A stretch of DNA of 64,000 nucleotides from Streptomyces graminofaciens (GTDB lineage Bacteria; Actinomycetota; Actinomycetes; Streptomycetales; Streptomycetaceae): contig NZ_AP018448.1 in assembly GCF_030294945.1 (NCBI RefSeq), forward strand, positions 10,574,501 to 10,638,500. Reading direction: 5' to 3'. The notes below the pieces were generated by a model. The model did not search any database and was not told the DNA's origin. It saw nothing but the letters and a program-made list of their open reading frames with translations. Positions 53,230 to 62,027 of the stretch are shown piece by piece. Numbering within the stretch: position 1 is the stretch's first letter; the number at the start of each line of letters is the position of its first letter. Position numbers and translations under genes: made by a program.

Positions 53230-55194
53230 TCAGACTTCGTCCCCCTCCATAGTGTCCCCGTTCTGGGCCGCGACAGTGCAGACGACGAAATGTGACGACC
53301 GTTTCCAGGCACTGCCACTGATCCAGTAGCCGGTGGTGACCCGGCTGGGGTCGTAGCCGTAGTCCTCGGGCCGCACATTCTTCACACAGGCGTCCTCTGC
53401 CTTCTTCTCCGCCTTGCCGTAGGTCAGCTGAGGGTCCAATCGGGTGAAGCCGAGCACCTTTTCGTTGTAGGGCCCCTCACAGGAGACCAGCTTGGCGGTG
53501 TTGTCGGAGATCGTCTGCAGACAGTCCTGCTTCTGCATGTTGGCCGTCTCGGTGAACCGCAGGCCCGGCTTGCGATACTCCCCGAGCGGCCCGTACAGCG
53601 GACGATGGGCACCCATGACAAGACAGGCCACCCGCTCTCCGGCCGTTTCGAACCCCTTTTCGGTCGGCAGGATCGCGTAGCTCCGTACGTCCGCCAGCCG
53701 GTCCCGGATCTCCTTGGTGCGCTCCTCGCACTGGGTGAATCCGTCCGAGGCCGCCTCCTCGGCGGAGCCGGGCTTGTACACCGCCATGACCTGGCCCTCG
53801 GTGAGACTGCCGACGCACTGGACACGCTGCAGTGCGGGCACGCCGGTGAACGGGGTGTCGGGCCAGGTCGCGCTGACACAGTCGCCTTCATGGAGCGGTT
53901 GGTTGAGGCCGACCAGATCTCCGTACGGCCTGTCCTTGTCTCCTCCGATGCCCCCGGTGAGCGGCAGATACCCGACGGCGTACAGCACGCCGACACCCGC
54001 CAAGAGGAGCCCCAGCAGCCCGGCCAGGACGACCCGCCCGACCCGGGAGCGCTTGTCGGAGCCCGGCCTCTGGACGACCGAAGGGGCATCGAAGCCGCCG
54101 GTCCCGGTCGCGGGCGGGACAGGCCCCCGCTCGGGCGGCCGGAACAGCGGGGGTTCCTGGACCGGGAGCGGGCTAGCGAGCGGAACGTCCTGGCCGAAGG
54201 GCGGCGCGGTCGGCTCCTGGACGATCGACCGCAGCCCGCCGCCACTCTCGGGAGCCACCGTCTGCGTGGGCCCGCTCGCCCACTGCGGCTGCGAACCCTG
54301 GTCGAGCTGGGTCCGGGGGTAGGACTGGGGTGTGAGGACCGCGGACAGCGCGGCCTGGGCCTCCACGGTGGAGAGCCGACGCACGGGGTCCTTCTCTAGC
54401 ATGCCTTTCAGCACGGATTCCAGCGCACCCGCGCGCAGCATCGGACGAGGCGGGTCCTCCAGGATCGCGGTGAGCACCTCGTACTCCGAGGGACGGTCGA
54501 ACGGACCGTACCCCTCCACGCCGTGATAGAGCGTGCAGCCCAGGGAGAACAGATCGGTCGCGGGCGTGGGATCCTTGCCCTTCACCCGCTCGGGCGCCAG
54601 ATAGGCGGCGGTGCCCACCAGCATGGAGGTCCCGGTGAGCCGGGTCTCCTCACCGTCGGGCTGTACGGAGATGCCGTAGTCGGTGAGCATGACACGGGCG
54701 TACGGCGAACCGGTGTGGTCCGGCGCCAGCAGGATGTTCGCCGGTTTCACGTCCCGGTGCATGACGCCCCGCGCGTGCCCGGCGTTCAGCGCGTCCAGCA
54801 TGGCGAGTCCGATCCGGGCGCACTCGGCCGGGGCCAGGGCGCCGCGCCGGGCGACCAGGGCACGCAGGTCGACAGCGCCCGGTACGTACTCCATCACGAT
54901 CCAGGGCAGGCCGTCGTACTCCAGTACGTCGAGCACGGTCACCACATGCGGATGGCTGCGCAGCCAGGCCGCGTACCGGGCCTCCTTGTAGGCCCGGGCG
55001 ATCCGGTCCGAGCGGTCCCGTGCCTCCTCGCCCGGGGTCCGGAACACGACCTCCTTGAGTGCCACTTCGCAGGACAGTTCCTGGTCGTGGGCGAGCCACA
55101 CATGGCCCATGCCCCCACTGCCCAGCTTGTTCAGCAGCAGATACCGGCCGGCGACGACCCGGCCCGGCTCCGACTGGGGTGCTCCTGATGCCAT
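53230..55194 (-). CDS. Membrane Ser/Thr protein kinase with septum-formation-type extracellular domain
   Basis: 654 residues. Kinase domain (about 18-280): GSGGMGHVW P-loop, VALKEV Lys, HRDVKPANIL catalytic loop, TDYGIS (DYG in place of DFG), YLAPERV. A proline-rich linker leads to one helix (about 411-432), then an extracellular Cys-containing domain (GDCVSATW..., CLVMGAHRP, CEGPYNEKVLGF) of the septum-formation/DUF4190-associated type. No PASTA repeats are present in this kinase; a PASTA domain is on the lipoprotein encoded just upstream, 4 bp away. Confidence 0.9.
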   Translation of the reverse strand: MASGAPQSEPGRVVAGRYLLLNKLGSGGMGHVWLAHDQELSCEVALKEVVFRTPGEEARDRSDRIARAYKEARYAAWLRSHPHVVTVLDVLEYDGLPWIVMEYVPGAVDLRALVARRGALAPAECARIGLAMLDALNAGHARGVMHRDVKPANILLAPDHTGSPYARVMLTDYGISVQPDGEETRLTGTSMLVGTAAYLAPERVKGKDPTPATDLFSLGCTLYHGVEGYGPFDRPSEYEVLTAILEDPPRPMLRAGALESVLKGMLEKDPVRRLSTVEAQAALSAVLTPQSYPRTQLDQGSQPQWASGPTQTVAPESGGGLRSIVQEPTAPPFGQDVPLASPLPVQEPPLFRPPERGPVPPATGTGGFDAPSVVQRPGSDKRSRVGRVVLAGLLGLLLAGVGVLYAVGYLPLTGGIGGDKDRPYGDLVGLNQPLHEGDCVSATWPDTPFTGVPALQRVQCVGSLTEGQVMAVYKPGSAEEAASDGFTQCEERTKEIRDRLADVRSYAILPTEKGFETAGERVACLVMGAHRPLYGPLGEYRKPGLRFTETANMQKQDCLQTISDNTAKLVSCEGPYNEKVLGFTRLDPQLTYGKAEKKAEDACVKNVRPEDYGYDPSRVTTGYWISGSAWKRSSHFVVCTVAAQNGDTMEGDEV

Positions 55195-55198
55195 CCGG

Positions 55199-56647
55199 TC
55201 ACTCTCCAGGGTGCGCGGCCGCCTGAGCGGGACTCTCGGCGGGGTCGCCGGGGTCCGGGTCACTGGGCAGGGGGTTCTCGGAGGTGGTTTCGCTCGGGGG
55301 CGGATCCACGGGGTCCACGGTGGAGGGTGACGGCGTGGGCGGGTCGGTGTTCCCTGTCGGAGTCGGTGGGTCTGTGAGTGTGGGCGGATCGGTGGCGGCT
55401 GTGGGGGTCGGCCGGTCGGTTGGCTCTGTGGGTGTGGGTGTGGGTGTGGGTGTGGGTGTGGGTGTTGGTGTCGGTGGATCGGTGGAGTCCGTCGGGGTCG
55501 GTGGGTCGGTCGGCTCTGTGGGTGTCGGCGGATCGGTGGAGTCCGTCGGTGTGGGTGGGTCGGTCGGCTCGGTGGGGGGCGGCGGACCGGTCGTGCTCGG
55601 CGGGGAAGTGCTCATGTCTCCCCCGGAGGAGGAGTCCGTGTCGCCCGCCACGCTCAACGTCACGGCCTCCCCGAAGCGCAACACGGTTCCCGCCCCCGGG
55701 TCGGAGGAGACCACCGTGGCGTCGTCCGCCGGCCACTCGTCCCCGATGAACGTCGCCGCAAGACCCAGCCCGGACAGCTTCTGACTGGCTGCTCCGAACG
55801 TCATCCCCACGACGTTCGGCACCTTGTACTCCTCGGTCGCGTCGAACTGGGTGTCGCTCTCGCCCTCGGTGCCGACGGGACGCTCGATGCCGCGGTGGGG
55901 GTTCCGCACATCGACGAGCTTGATCTCCTCGAGCGGCTCGGGCGCGGCCTCGACGGCGACCACGTCGGACTTCTTGTAGCCGTCCCACGCCTTGTCGTCC
56001 TTGAAGTCGACATCGATGCGCTGGGGATCCTTGTTGAAGGGCTTCAGCGGATTTCCGCAGGAGCACTTCACCGCGGGCATTCCCTTGTCGTCGACCAAAA
56101 CGGCGATTCCCGCCTCCAGCAAGGAGTAATAGGAGTCCTTCTTGCCGTCCTTGTAGTCGTGGTTCAGGACGAGGGTGTCGTGGCGCAGCAGGACAGGTGT
56201 GAGAGTGTCGAGGTACTTATCGATCTCCTTGTCGGTAACGGGATCGATCCCGACAATCCCCGCCCATACTTGAGTCTTTTTCTGGTTCTTGTCGTCGGTG
56301 AGGTATTCCTTCAGACGGTCGATGTCGCAGACGGCCTGCTGTCCGGAGCCGCCACCGCCGCCGTCCTTGCCCGGCTTCTTTGCCGTGCCCCCGTACAGTC
56401 CCGGCGCGTTGCCCTGCTGCAACCCGCTCCGTGGTGGCTCCGAGGCCAGGACGACGTCCTCGCCCAGACTGCCGTCCTCCTCGAAGAAGGGCGCGACGGA
56501 CGGCATCCCTGCGGCGACGGCCTTCACCAGGAGCAGCGGCGGCTTCGAGTCGCCGCACCCGCTGAGGACAATCACCCCCACCACCAGAACGGCAACCCTT
56601 CGGGCCGCCGATTTCCCGGCCTTCCGCAAGCATGCGTGAATTGTCAT
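55199..56647 (-). CDS. Lipoprotein with DUF6777-like domain, one PASTA domain and Pro-Thr tail
   Basis: 482 residues from ATG 56647. Lipobox VLSGC (Cys near residue 31) predicts a lipid-anchored outer-face protein. The middle region (LLLVKAVAAGMPSVAPFF ... CDIDRLKEYLTDD) resembles DUF6777. A PASTA domain (VPNVVGMTFGAASQKLSGLGLAATF ... SSDPGAGTVLRFGEAVTLSVAG, about 280-340) follows. The C-terminal 120 residues are Pro/Thr/Asp repeats (TDPPTPT). Translated just ahead of the Ser/Thr kinase; may supply its ligand-sensing part (inference). Confidence 0.85.
   Translation of the reverse strand: MTIHACLRKAGKSAARRVAVLVVGVIVLSGCGDSKPPLLLVKAVAAGMPSVAPFFEEDGSLGEDVVLASEPPRSGLQQGNAPGLYGGTAKKPGKDGGGGGSGQQAVCDIDRLKEYLTDDKNQKKTQVWAGIVGIDPVTDKEIDKYLDTLTPVLLRHDTLVLNHDYKDGKKDSYYSLLEAGIAVLVDDKGMPAVKCSCGNPLKPFNKDPQRIDVDFKDDKAWDGYKKSDVVAVEAAPEPLEEIKLVDVRNPHRGIERPVGTEGESDTQFDATEEYKVPNVVGMTFGAASQKLSGLGLAATFIGDEWPADDATVVSSDPGAGTVLRFGEAVTLSVAGDTDSSSGGDMSTSPPSTTGPPPPTEPTDPPTPTDSTDPPTPTEPTDPPTPTDSTDPPTPTPTPTPTPTPTPTEPTDRPTPTAATDPPTLTDPPTPTGNTDPPTPSPSTVDPVDPPPSETTSENPLPSDPDPGDPAESPAQAAAHPGE
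55329..55600. repeat. Proline/threonine-coding tandem repeats in the lipoprotein gene
   Basis: Includes a run of GTGGGT hexamers (around 55433-55465) and longer repeated blocks encoding TDPPTPT. The repeats keep the reading frame. Confidence 0.85.
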
Positions 56648-56806
56648 GACCGCTCCCCCCCGGCGGTTTCCCCCGTCACCCCGCAGAGCGGTAGCGGGGC
56701 TCACGCATCATGCTACTGAATGGAAATGCCTTTCAGTCAAGAAAAAAAGAAGAGTCCCGTAGTGTGGTGAAAGAAAGAGAAAGGGGCGCGGTGAATTGAA
56801 TGAGGC
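56648..56806. other. AT-rich spacer between ctaG-like gene and lipoprotein gene
   Basis: The stretch 56712-56800 is unusually AT/purine-rich for this genome (AAGAAAAAAAGAAGAG, AAAGAAAGAGAAAGG). CTGAA...TTCAG (56718-56739) is a weak inverted repeat. It probably contains the lipoprotein-kinase promoter and the end of the ctaG-like transcript. Confidence 0.5.
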
Positions 56807-57751
56807 TCAGCGACCGCGTGCGTTGAGTGAGGCGAGATAGGCGTTGTACGCCTCGAGTTCCTTGTCGCCGTCCCGGTCGGCGGCCCGGTCCGCGCGCTTG
56901 GCCTGCCGCTGCTCGGAGCCGTACCACTGGAAGAGCAGCGCGATCAGCACCAGCACGGAGGGGATCTCACTGAACGCCCAGGCGATGCCGCCGGCCGCGT
57001 TCTGGTCGGCGAGCGCGTCGATCCCGAGCGAGGCCGGCGGATTCTCGTACGTCTTCACCATCGGCTCGGACGCCATCATCAGGGCGATGCCGAAGAACGC
57101 GTGGAACGGCATGCCCGCGAACAGCTCCAGCATCCGGATCAGATAGCCGGGCCGGTGCGGGCCCGGGTCCACGCCCATGATCGGCCAGAAGAAGAACAGA
57201 CCCACCGCGAGGAAGTGCACCATCATCACGATGTGCCCCGGCTTGGAGCCCATCAGGAAGTCGAACATCGGGGTGAAGTACAGCGCGTACAGGCTCGCGA
57301 TGAACATCGGGATCGTGAACGCCGGGTGCGTGACGATCTTCATGTACCAGCTGTGCAGCAGCATCAGCAGCAGCTCACGCGGCCCCTTGCGTCCCTTGCC
57401 CGCCACCGGCAGCGCCCGCAGCGCCAATGTGATCGGCGCCCCGAGCAGCAGCAGGATCGGCGCGAGCATGCTGATCACCATGTGCTGCACCATGTGCACG
57501 CTGAACATGACCATGCCGTAGTCGTTCAGCTTGGTGCACATCACCAACAGGACGAGCAGCACACCGCCGGCGAACGAGACCGTGCGCCCCACCGGCCACT
57601 TGTCCCCCCGCCGCGCGAGCCGGACCGCACCCCAGCCGTACAGAGCCAGTCCCACCAGGCAGGCGACGAGGAAGAACGGATCCGCCGACCACCCGAGTCC
57701 CCGCCCCAGGGTGAAGGGCAGAAGACCCGTACCGTGCCCGCTGTGATCCAT
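56807..57751 (-). CDS. Cytochrome c oxidase assembly factor, CtaG_Caa3 family
   Basis: 314 residues with about seven helices. The Caa3_CtaG features are the N-terminal His-containing MDHSGHG, LNDYGMVMFSVHMVQHMVISMLAPILLLLGAP (paired His), and PFHAFFGIALMM. It helps assemble the copper centre of cytochrome oxidase in Gram-positive bacteria. Starts at ATG 57751. Confidence 0.9.
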   Translation of the reverse strand: MDHSGHGTGLLPFTLGRGLGWSADPFFLVACLVGLALYGWGAVRLARRGDKWPVGRTVSFAGGVLLVLLVMCTKLNDYGMVMFSVHMVQHMVISMLAPILLLLGAPITLALRALPVAGKGRKGPRELLLMLLHSWYMKIVTHPAFTIPMFIASLYALYFTPMFDFLMGSKPGHIVMMVHFLAVGLFFFWPIMGVDPGPHRPGYLIRMLELFAGMPFHAFFGIALMMASEPMVKTYENPPASLGIDALADQNAAGGIAWAFSEIPSVLVLIALLFQWYGSEQRQAKRADRAADRDGDKELEAYNAYLASLNARGR

Positions 57752-57850
57752 CTCGCCGGCTCCTGTTTCGTGGGGGTTGAGCGCCGTCTGTCCGCCCCAA
57801 GACTAGAACCGCCCCCGGCCGCACCTGTGACCGGGGCCGAGCCTCAGCGT

Positions 57851-57874
57851 TCAGGGGCGCGGGGAACAGGGCGA
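57851..57874. repeat. Copy of a dispersed GGGGCGCGGGGAAC repeat
   Basis: TCAGGGGCGCGGGGAAC (57851-57867) followed by AGGGCGAAC matches most of the 24-bp inverted-repeat arms at 39623 and 39876. It lies downstream of pfkA. Confidence 0.75.
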
Positions 57875-57935
57875 ACAACCACGACGGACCGGCAGCCCGC
57901 GAACAACCGGCACGGACCGAGCTCTCACCGGCGCT

Positions 57936-58961
57936 CTAGAGAACGCACTCCGCCTCGTCGTACCGCTCCTCCGGCACCGTCTTCAGCGTCTCCACCGCCT
58001 CCGCCAACGGCACCATCACGATGTCCGTCCCCCGGAGCGCCGTCATCTTCCCGAACTCACCCCGGTGCACGGCCTCCACCGCGTGCCACCCGAACCGGGT
58101 CGCCAGCACCCGGTCGTACGCCGTCGGCGTACCGCCCCGCTGCACATGCCCGAGGATCACCGGCCGCGCCTCCTTGCCCAGCCGCTGCTCCAGCTCGATC
58201 GACAGCTGGCGCGCGATCCCGGCGAACCGCTCGTGCCCGTAGATGTCCTTGCCGCCCTCGTCGAACTCCATGGTCCCCGCCGCGGGCTTGGCCCCCTCCG
58301 CGGCGACGACGATCGCGAAGCGCTTCCCCGCCTCGAAACGCTCACCGACCCGCCGCGCCAACTCCTCGATGTCGAAGGGCCGTTCCGGTACGACGATGGC
58401 GTGGGCGCCGGCCGCCATGCCGGAGTGCAGCGCGATCCAGCCGGTGTGGCGGCCCATGACCTCCACGACCAGGACCCGCTGATGGGACTCGGCGGTGGTC
58501 TTCAGCCGGTCGAGCGCCTCGGTGGCCACACCCACGGCCGTGTCGAAGCCGAAGGTGACGTCCGTGACCGCGATGTCGTTGTCGATGGTCTTCGGCACGC
58601 CCACCACGGGCAGGCCGCTGTCCGACATCAGCCGGGCCGCCTTGAGGGTGCCCTCACCGCCGATCGGGATGATCGCGTCCAGGCCCAGCTCCTCGACGTG
58701 GCCCTTGGCCCGCTCCACACCGTCCCGCAGATGCGAGGGCTGGACCCGGGAGGAGCCGAGGATCGTGCCGCCGCGGGCCAGGATGCCGGCCACCGCGTCC
58801 AGGTCGAGCTTGAGGTAGTCGCAGTCCAGGAGACCCTTCCAGCCGTCCCGGAAGCCGATGACCTCGTCGCCGTGGTCGACGACGGCGCGGTGCACGACGG
58901 ACCGGATGACGGCGTTCAGGCCGGGGCAGTCGCCGCCGGACGTGAGGACACCAATGCGCAT
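57936..58961 (-). CDS. pfkA: ATP-dependent 6-phosphofructokinase
   Basis: 341 residues. Motifs: GGDCPGLNAVIRSVV (about 10-24), GGEGTLKAA (GGDGS-type nucleotide loop; the Gly in the fourth place fits ATP rather than pyrophosphate use), PKTIDNDIAVTDVTFGFDTAV with catalytic TIDND, and MGRHTGW. It phosphorylates fructose 6-phosphate in glycolysis. Streptomyces have several paralogues; the number cannot be fixed here. Confidence 0.95.
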   Translation of the reverse strand: MRIGVLTSGGDCPGLNAVIRSVVHRAVVDHGDEVIGFRDGWKGLLDCDYLKLDLDAVAGILARGGTILGSSRVQPSHLRDGVERAKGHVEELGLDAIIPIGGEGTLKAARLMSDSGLPVVGVPKTIDNDIAVTDVTFGFDTAVGVATEALDRLKTTAESHQRVLVVEVMGRHTGWIALHSGMAAGAHAIVVPERPFDIEELARRVGERFEAGKRFAIVVAAEGAKPAAGTMEFDEGGKDIYGHERFAGIARQLSIELEQRLGKEARPVILGHVQRGGTPTAYDRVLATRFGWHAVEAVHRGEFGKMTALRGTDIVMVPLAEAVETLKTVPEERYDEAECVL

Positions 58962-59216
58962 AACCCGAATACCTTCTCGACGTGGGCCGGGTCCGGACCG
59001 CGCTGTCCGGCAGGAATCCCCGCCACCCTACCGGCGGCAGGGGGCGGGGCCGTAGCCGCTGTCCGCCTGCTGGACGCCCCCGCACACGTGAGCGGAGGCC
59101 TGGTCAGACGGGCTTTCACGTGAGCGGAGGCGCCTTCAGAAGGGCGTGCGCACCGCCCTTCGTACGGACGCTGAGGAACCGTTTCTCAGGCCCCTCGCCC
59201 TGCCTCGCGGACCGCC

Positions 59217-59948
59217 TTACGCGGGCTGCTGCTGGGCCGCCGCGATGCGCTCGTTGCGCAGCGCCTCGTACCAGCGGTCGTCGCTCGGCGGCAGCGCGTT
59301 CACATCGAGCGCCAGCTTCAGCAGCAGGTCGGCGATCTGCGGGTTCCGCGCGAGCACGGGACCGTGCATGTACGTGCCGAACACCGTGTCGTTGTACGCG
59401 CCCTCCGTGCCGTCGCCCGTGCCGTTGCCCTTGCCGAGCCGCACGTTCGCGAAGGGGCGGGCGGTGGGGCCGAGGTGGGTGACGCCCTGGTGGTTCTCGA
59501 ACCCGGTCAGCTGGGGGAGTCCGAGGCGCGGGTCGATGTCCGCGAGGACGTCGCCGACGCACCGCTCGCCCTCGCCACGCACGGTCGTCACGTCGAGCAG
59601 ACCGAGGCCCGGCTCGCGCTGCCCGAGGTCGTTGACGAACTCGTGGCCGAGGATCTGATAGCCCGCGCACACCGCGAAGACGATCGCGCCGTTGTTCACC
59701 GCCTGGTACAGATGCGCGTCGCGGCGCAGCCGCTCGGCGGCGAGCCGCTGGGGACGGTCCTCGCCGCCGCCGATCAGATAGATGTCGCCGGAGGTCGGGA
59801 TCGGCTGGTCGCTGCGCACGTCCAGCCGGGCCACGTCGAGGCCGCGCTGGCGGGCGCGGCGTTCCACGACCAGGACGTTGCCCTGGTCGCCGTAGGTGCT
59901 GAGCAGGTCCGGGTAGACCCAGACGACCCGCAGTTGGTTGTCGCTCAT
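59217..59948 (-). CDS. gatD: Lipid II isoglutaminyl synthase, glutaminase subunit
   Basis: 243 residues from ATG 59948. Class I glutamine amidotransferase (CobB/CobQ-like): WVYPDLLSTYGDQGN, YLIGGGEDRPQ, catalytic Cys94 in FAVCAGYQILGHEF, and His in GTYMHGPVLARNP. Together with MurT it amidates the D-glutamate of the peptidoglycan stem peptide. It follows murT on the same strand (51-bp gap). Confidence 0.94.
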   Translation of the reverse strand: MSDNQLRVVWVYPDLLSTYGDQGNVLVVERRARQRGLDVARLDVRSDQPIPTSGDIYLIGGGEDRPQRLAAERLRRDAHLYQAVNNGAIVFAVCAGYQILGHEFVNDLGQREPGLGLLDVTTVRGEGERCVGDVLADIDPRLGLPQLTGFENHQGVTHLGPTARPFANVRLGKGNGTGDGTEGAYNDTVFGTYMHGPVLARNPQIADLLLKLALDVNALPPSDDRWYEALRNERIAAAQQQPA

Positions 59949-59998
59949 GAAGTCAGTGCCCCTCAGAGTCTTCCGTGGGAGTCGTGTCCGGCCGGCGC

Positions 59999-61237
59999 TC
60001 AGTTGCCCACGCGGCGGCGCAGGTCCTGGAACGCGGTGTAGTTCGCGATGACCTCGATCCGGCCCGGCGGGCACATCTGCACCGCCTGGTCGAGGGTGTC
60101 GCAGACCTGGAAGTGCTGGTTCGCGACCTCCAGCCGCACCGCGAGGTCCAGCTTGCGGTCACCGAGCACGAAGATCGGGTGGCCGGTGAGGCGGGTGTAG
60201 TCGACGTCCCACAGCCAGGAGGTGTCGGTGCCGTCGGCGCCGCGCGCGTTCACCGACAGGATCACCGGGGTCGGCGGCGGGTCGATCAGCGAGAACGTCT
60301 CCAGCCAGCCCGCCGGGTTCTTGGCGAGCAGCAGCCGCAGATCGCGCTGCATGAACTGCACCACGTCATAGCGTCCGGCGACCGCCTGCACCTGGTACAT
60401 CCGCTCCAGGGCGACCTGCGGCGGCACCCCGAACACGGCGGCGACGGCGGCCGAGGAGGCGGCGTTGGCCTTGTTGGCGCGGCCCGGCAGCTGGAGGTGG
60501 ATCGGCCAGGCCGAGCCGTGCGGGTCGAGGACGTGGTCGCCCGACAGTGCCCAGCTCGGGGTGGGGCGGCGGAAACCGCAGTCGCCGCAGAACCAGTCGT
60601 CGCCCGGGCGCTGCATGACGCCGCCGCAGGACGGGCACGACCAGGCGTCGTCCTTCCACATCTGGCCGACCGCGACCCAGATCACGTTCGGCGAGGACGA
60701 CGCGGCCCACACCACCAGCGGGTCGTCGCAGTTGGCCACGATGACGGCCTTCGTGCCGGCCAGGCCCTCGCGCCAGGCCTCCGCCATCATGCGGGTCTCG
60801 GCGGCGCGGTCGAGCTGGTCGCGCGAGAGGTTGAGCAGCGCGATGCACTTCGGGTCCGTGTCGCGGGCCACACCCGCGAGGTACTTCTCGTCGACCTCGA
60901 TCACACCGAACTTGGCGTCCGAGTTCCCGGCCAGCGCCGAGGTGATGCCCGCGGGCATGTTGGCGCCGAGCGCGTTCGACACGACCTCGCCCGCGGCCCG
61001 CAGCGCCTCCGCGATCAGTCGCGTGGTCGTGGTCTTGCCGTTGGTGGCGGAGACCAGGACGACGTCCAGGCTCTGTGCGAGCCGGGCGAGTAGGTCGGGG
61101 TCGAGTTTGAGCGCCACCCGGCCGCCGATCACCGATCCGCTACCGCGTCCCGCGGCACGTGATGCCGCCGCGACCGCCTTGCCCGCCGTCACGGCCAGCT
61201 TGGCCCGCGGCGTCAGCGGGTCCGAGTTGCCTGCCAT
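59999..61237 (-). CDS. murT: Lipid II isoglutaminyl synthase, Mur-ligase-like subunit
   Basis: 412 residues. P-loop SATNGKTTTT (about 63-72), Mur ligase middle domain with FGVIEVDEKYL, a zinc-ribbon insertion with four cysteines (CPSCGG ... CGDCGF) typical of MurT, and the C-terminal DUF1727 domain (VILSVNARGADGTDTSWLWDVDY). Activates D-Glu carboxylate with ATP for amidation by GatD ammonia. The start is ATG 61237. Confidence 0.95.
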   Translation of the reverse strand: MAGNSDPLTPRAKLAVTAGKAVAAASRAAGRGSGSVIGGRVALKLDPDLLARLAQSLDVVLVSATNGKTTTTRLIAEALRAAGEVVSNALGANMPAGITSALAGNSDAKFGVIEVDEKYLAGVARDTDPKCIALLNLSRDQLDRAAETRMMAEAWREGLAGTKAVIVANCDDPLVVWAASSSPNVIWVAVGQMWKDDAWSCPSCGGVMQRPGDDWFCGDCGFRRPTPSWALSGDHVLDPHGSAWPIHLQLPGRANKANAASSAAVAAVFGVPPQVALERMYQVQAVAGRYDVVQFMQRDLRLLLAKNPAGWLETFSLIDPPPTPVILSVNARGADGTDTSWLWDVDYTRLTGHPIFVLGDRKLDLAVRLEVANQHFQVCDTLDQAVQMCPPGRIEVIANYTAFQDLRRRVGN

Positions 61238-61389
61238 CAGTTCTCGATCCTCCTTGCGTACAGCGCCGCGCCCAGTCCCGGCAACGTGTGGACCAAAGCC
61301 TATCGAGATCCACTCACGCGCCCGAATCTCGACCACGGCGTTACACCGGCTGGAGCGGCGATATCGGGGTGGAACGTACTCTTGCGGCC

Positions 61390-61929
61390 ATGCGAAGCGG
61401 CTCTATTCCTGGCGCCCGAGGGCGTGTTCTTCCCCTGACACTGCTCGGTGACCCCGTGTTGCACGCCCCTTGTGAGGAGGTGACGGGGTTCGGGCCCGAC
61501 CTGGTGCGGCTTGTGGAGGACATGTTCGCGACGATGTACGAGGCGCGGGGGGTGGGTCTCGCCGCGAATCAGGTGGGCCGGGGCCTGAAGGTCTTCGTAT
61601 ACGACTGCCCGGACGACGAGGATGTGCGTCATGTCGGGCATGTCGTGAACCCTCGGCTGGTCTCGGCGGACGGGCTTGTGCTGCGGGGGCCGGAGGGGTG
61701 TCTGTCGTTGCCGGGGCTGGAGGCGGGGACCGAGCGGTACGACGAGGCGGTGGTCGAGGGGTTCACGGTCGAGGGTGAGCCGGTCCAGGTGCGGGGGACG
61801 GGGTTCTTCGCCCGGTGTCTTCAGCATGAGTGTGATCACCTCGAGGGGCGGGTTTATGCGGACCGGCTCTCCGGGTGGCGTCGGCGGAGGGTGTTGCGGC
61901 AAGCCGCGAGGGCGCCGTGGGGGCGATGA
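61390..61929 (+). CDS. def: Peptide deformylase
   Basis: 179 residues. All three motifs are present: GVGLAANQVG (about 54-63), EGCLSLPG (about 101-108, metal Cys) and HECDHLEG (about 146-153, metal His pair and catalytic Glu). Removes N-formyl groups from nascent proteins. TACTCT (61377-61382) lies 7 bp before ATG 61390 with no SD, so it is probably leaderless; an in-frame GTG at 61369 is the alternative. Confidence 0.95.
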   Translation: MRSGSIPGARGRVLPLTLLGDPVLHAPCEEVTGFGPDLVRLVEDMFATMYEARGVGLAANQVGRGLKVFVYDCPDDEDVRHVGHVVNPRLVSADGLVLRGPEGCLSLPGLEAGTERYDEAVVEGFTVEGEPVQVRGTGFFARCLQHECDHLEGRVYADRLSGWRRRRVLRQAARAPWGR

Positions 61930-61965
61930 GTCGTCGGCGGGTGTGGGGCTGGTTCGTGGTGAGTT

Positions 61966-62018
61966 GCTCGCCCACGCGGCGGAGCCGCAAACCGACACAG
62001 CCCCGCGCCCCCGAGAGT
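61966..62018. repeat. Dispersed Streptomyces-type intergenic repeat
   Basis: The GC-rich stretch CTCGCCCACGCGGCGGAGCC then CGACACAGCCCCGCGCCCCC, between def and the TetR gene, resembles a repeat I recall as common in Streptomyces intergenic regions; GGCGGAGCC is a short stem. Class membership rests on memory, not on a search. Confidence 0.45.
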
Positions 62019-62027
62019 ACGAAACCC

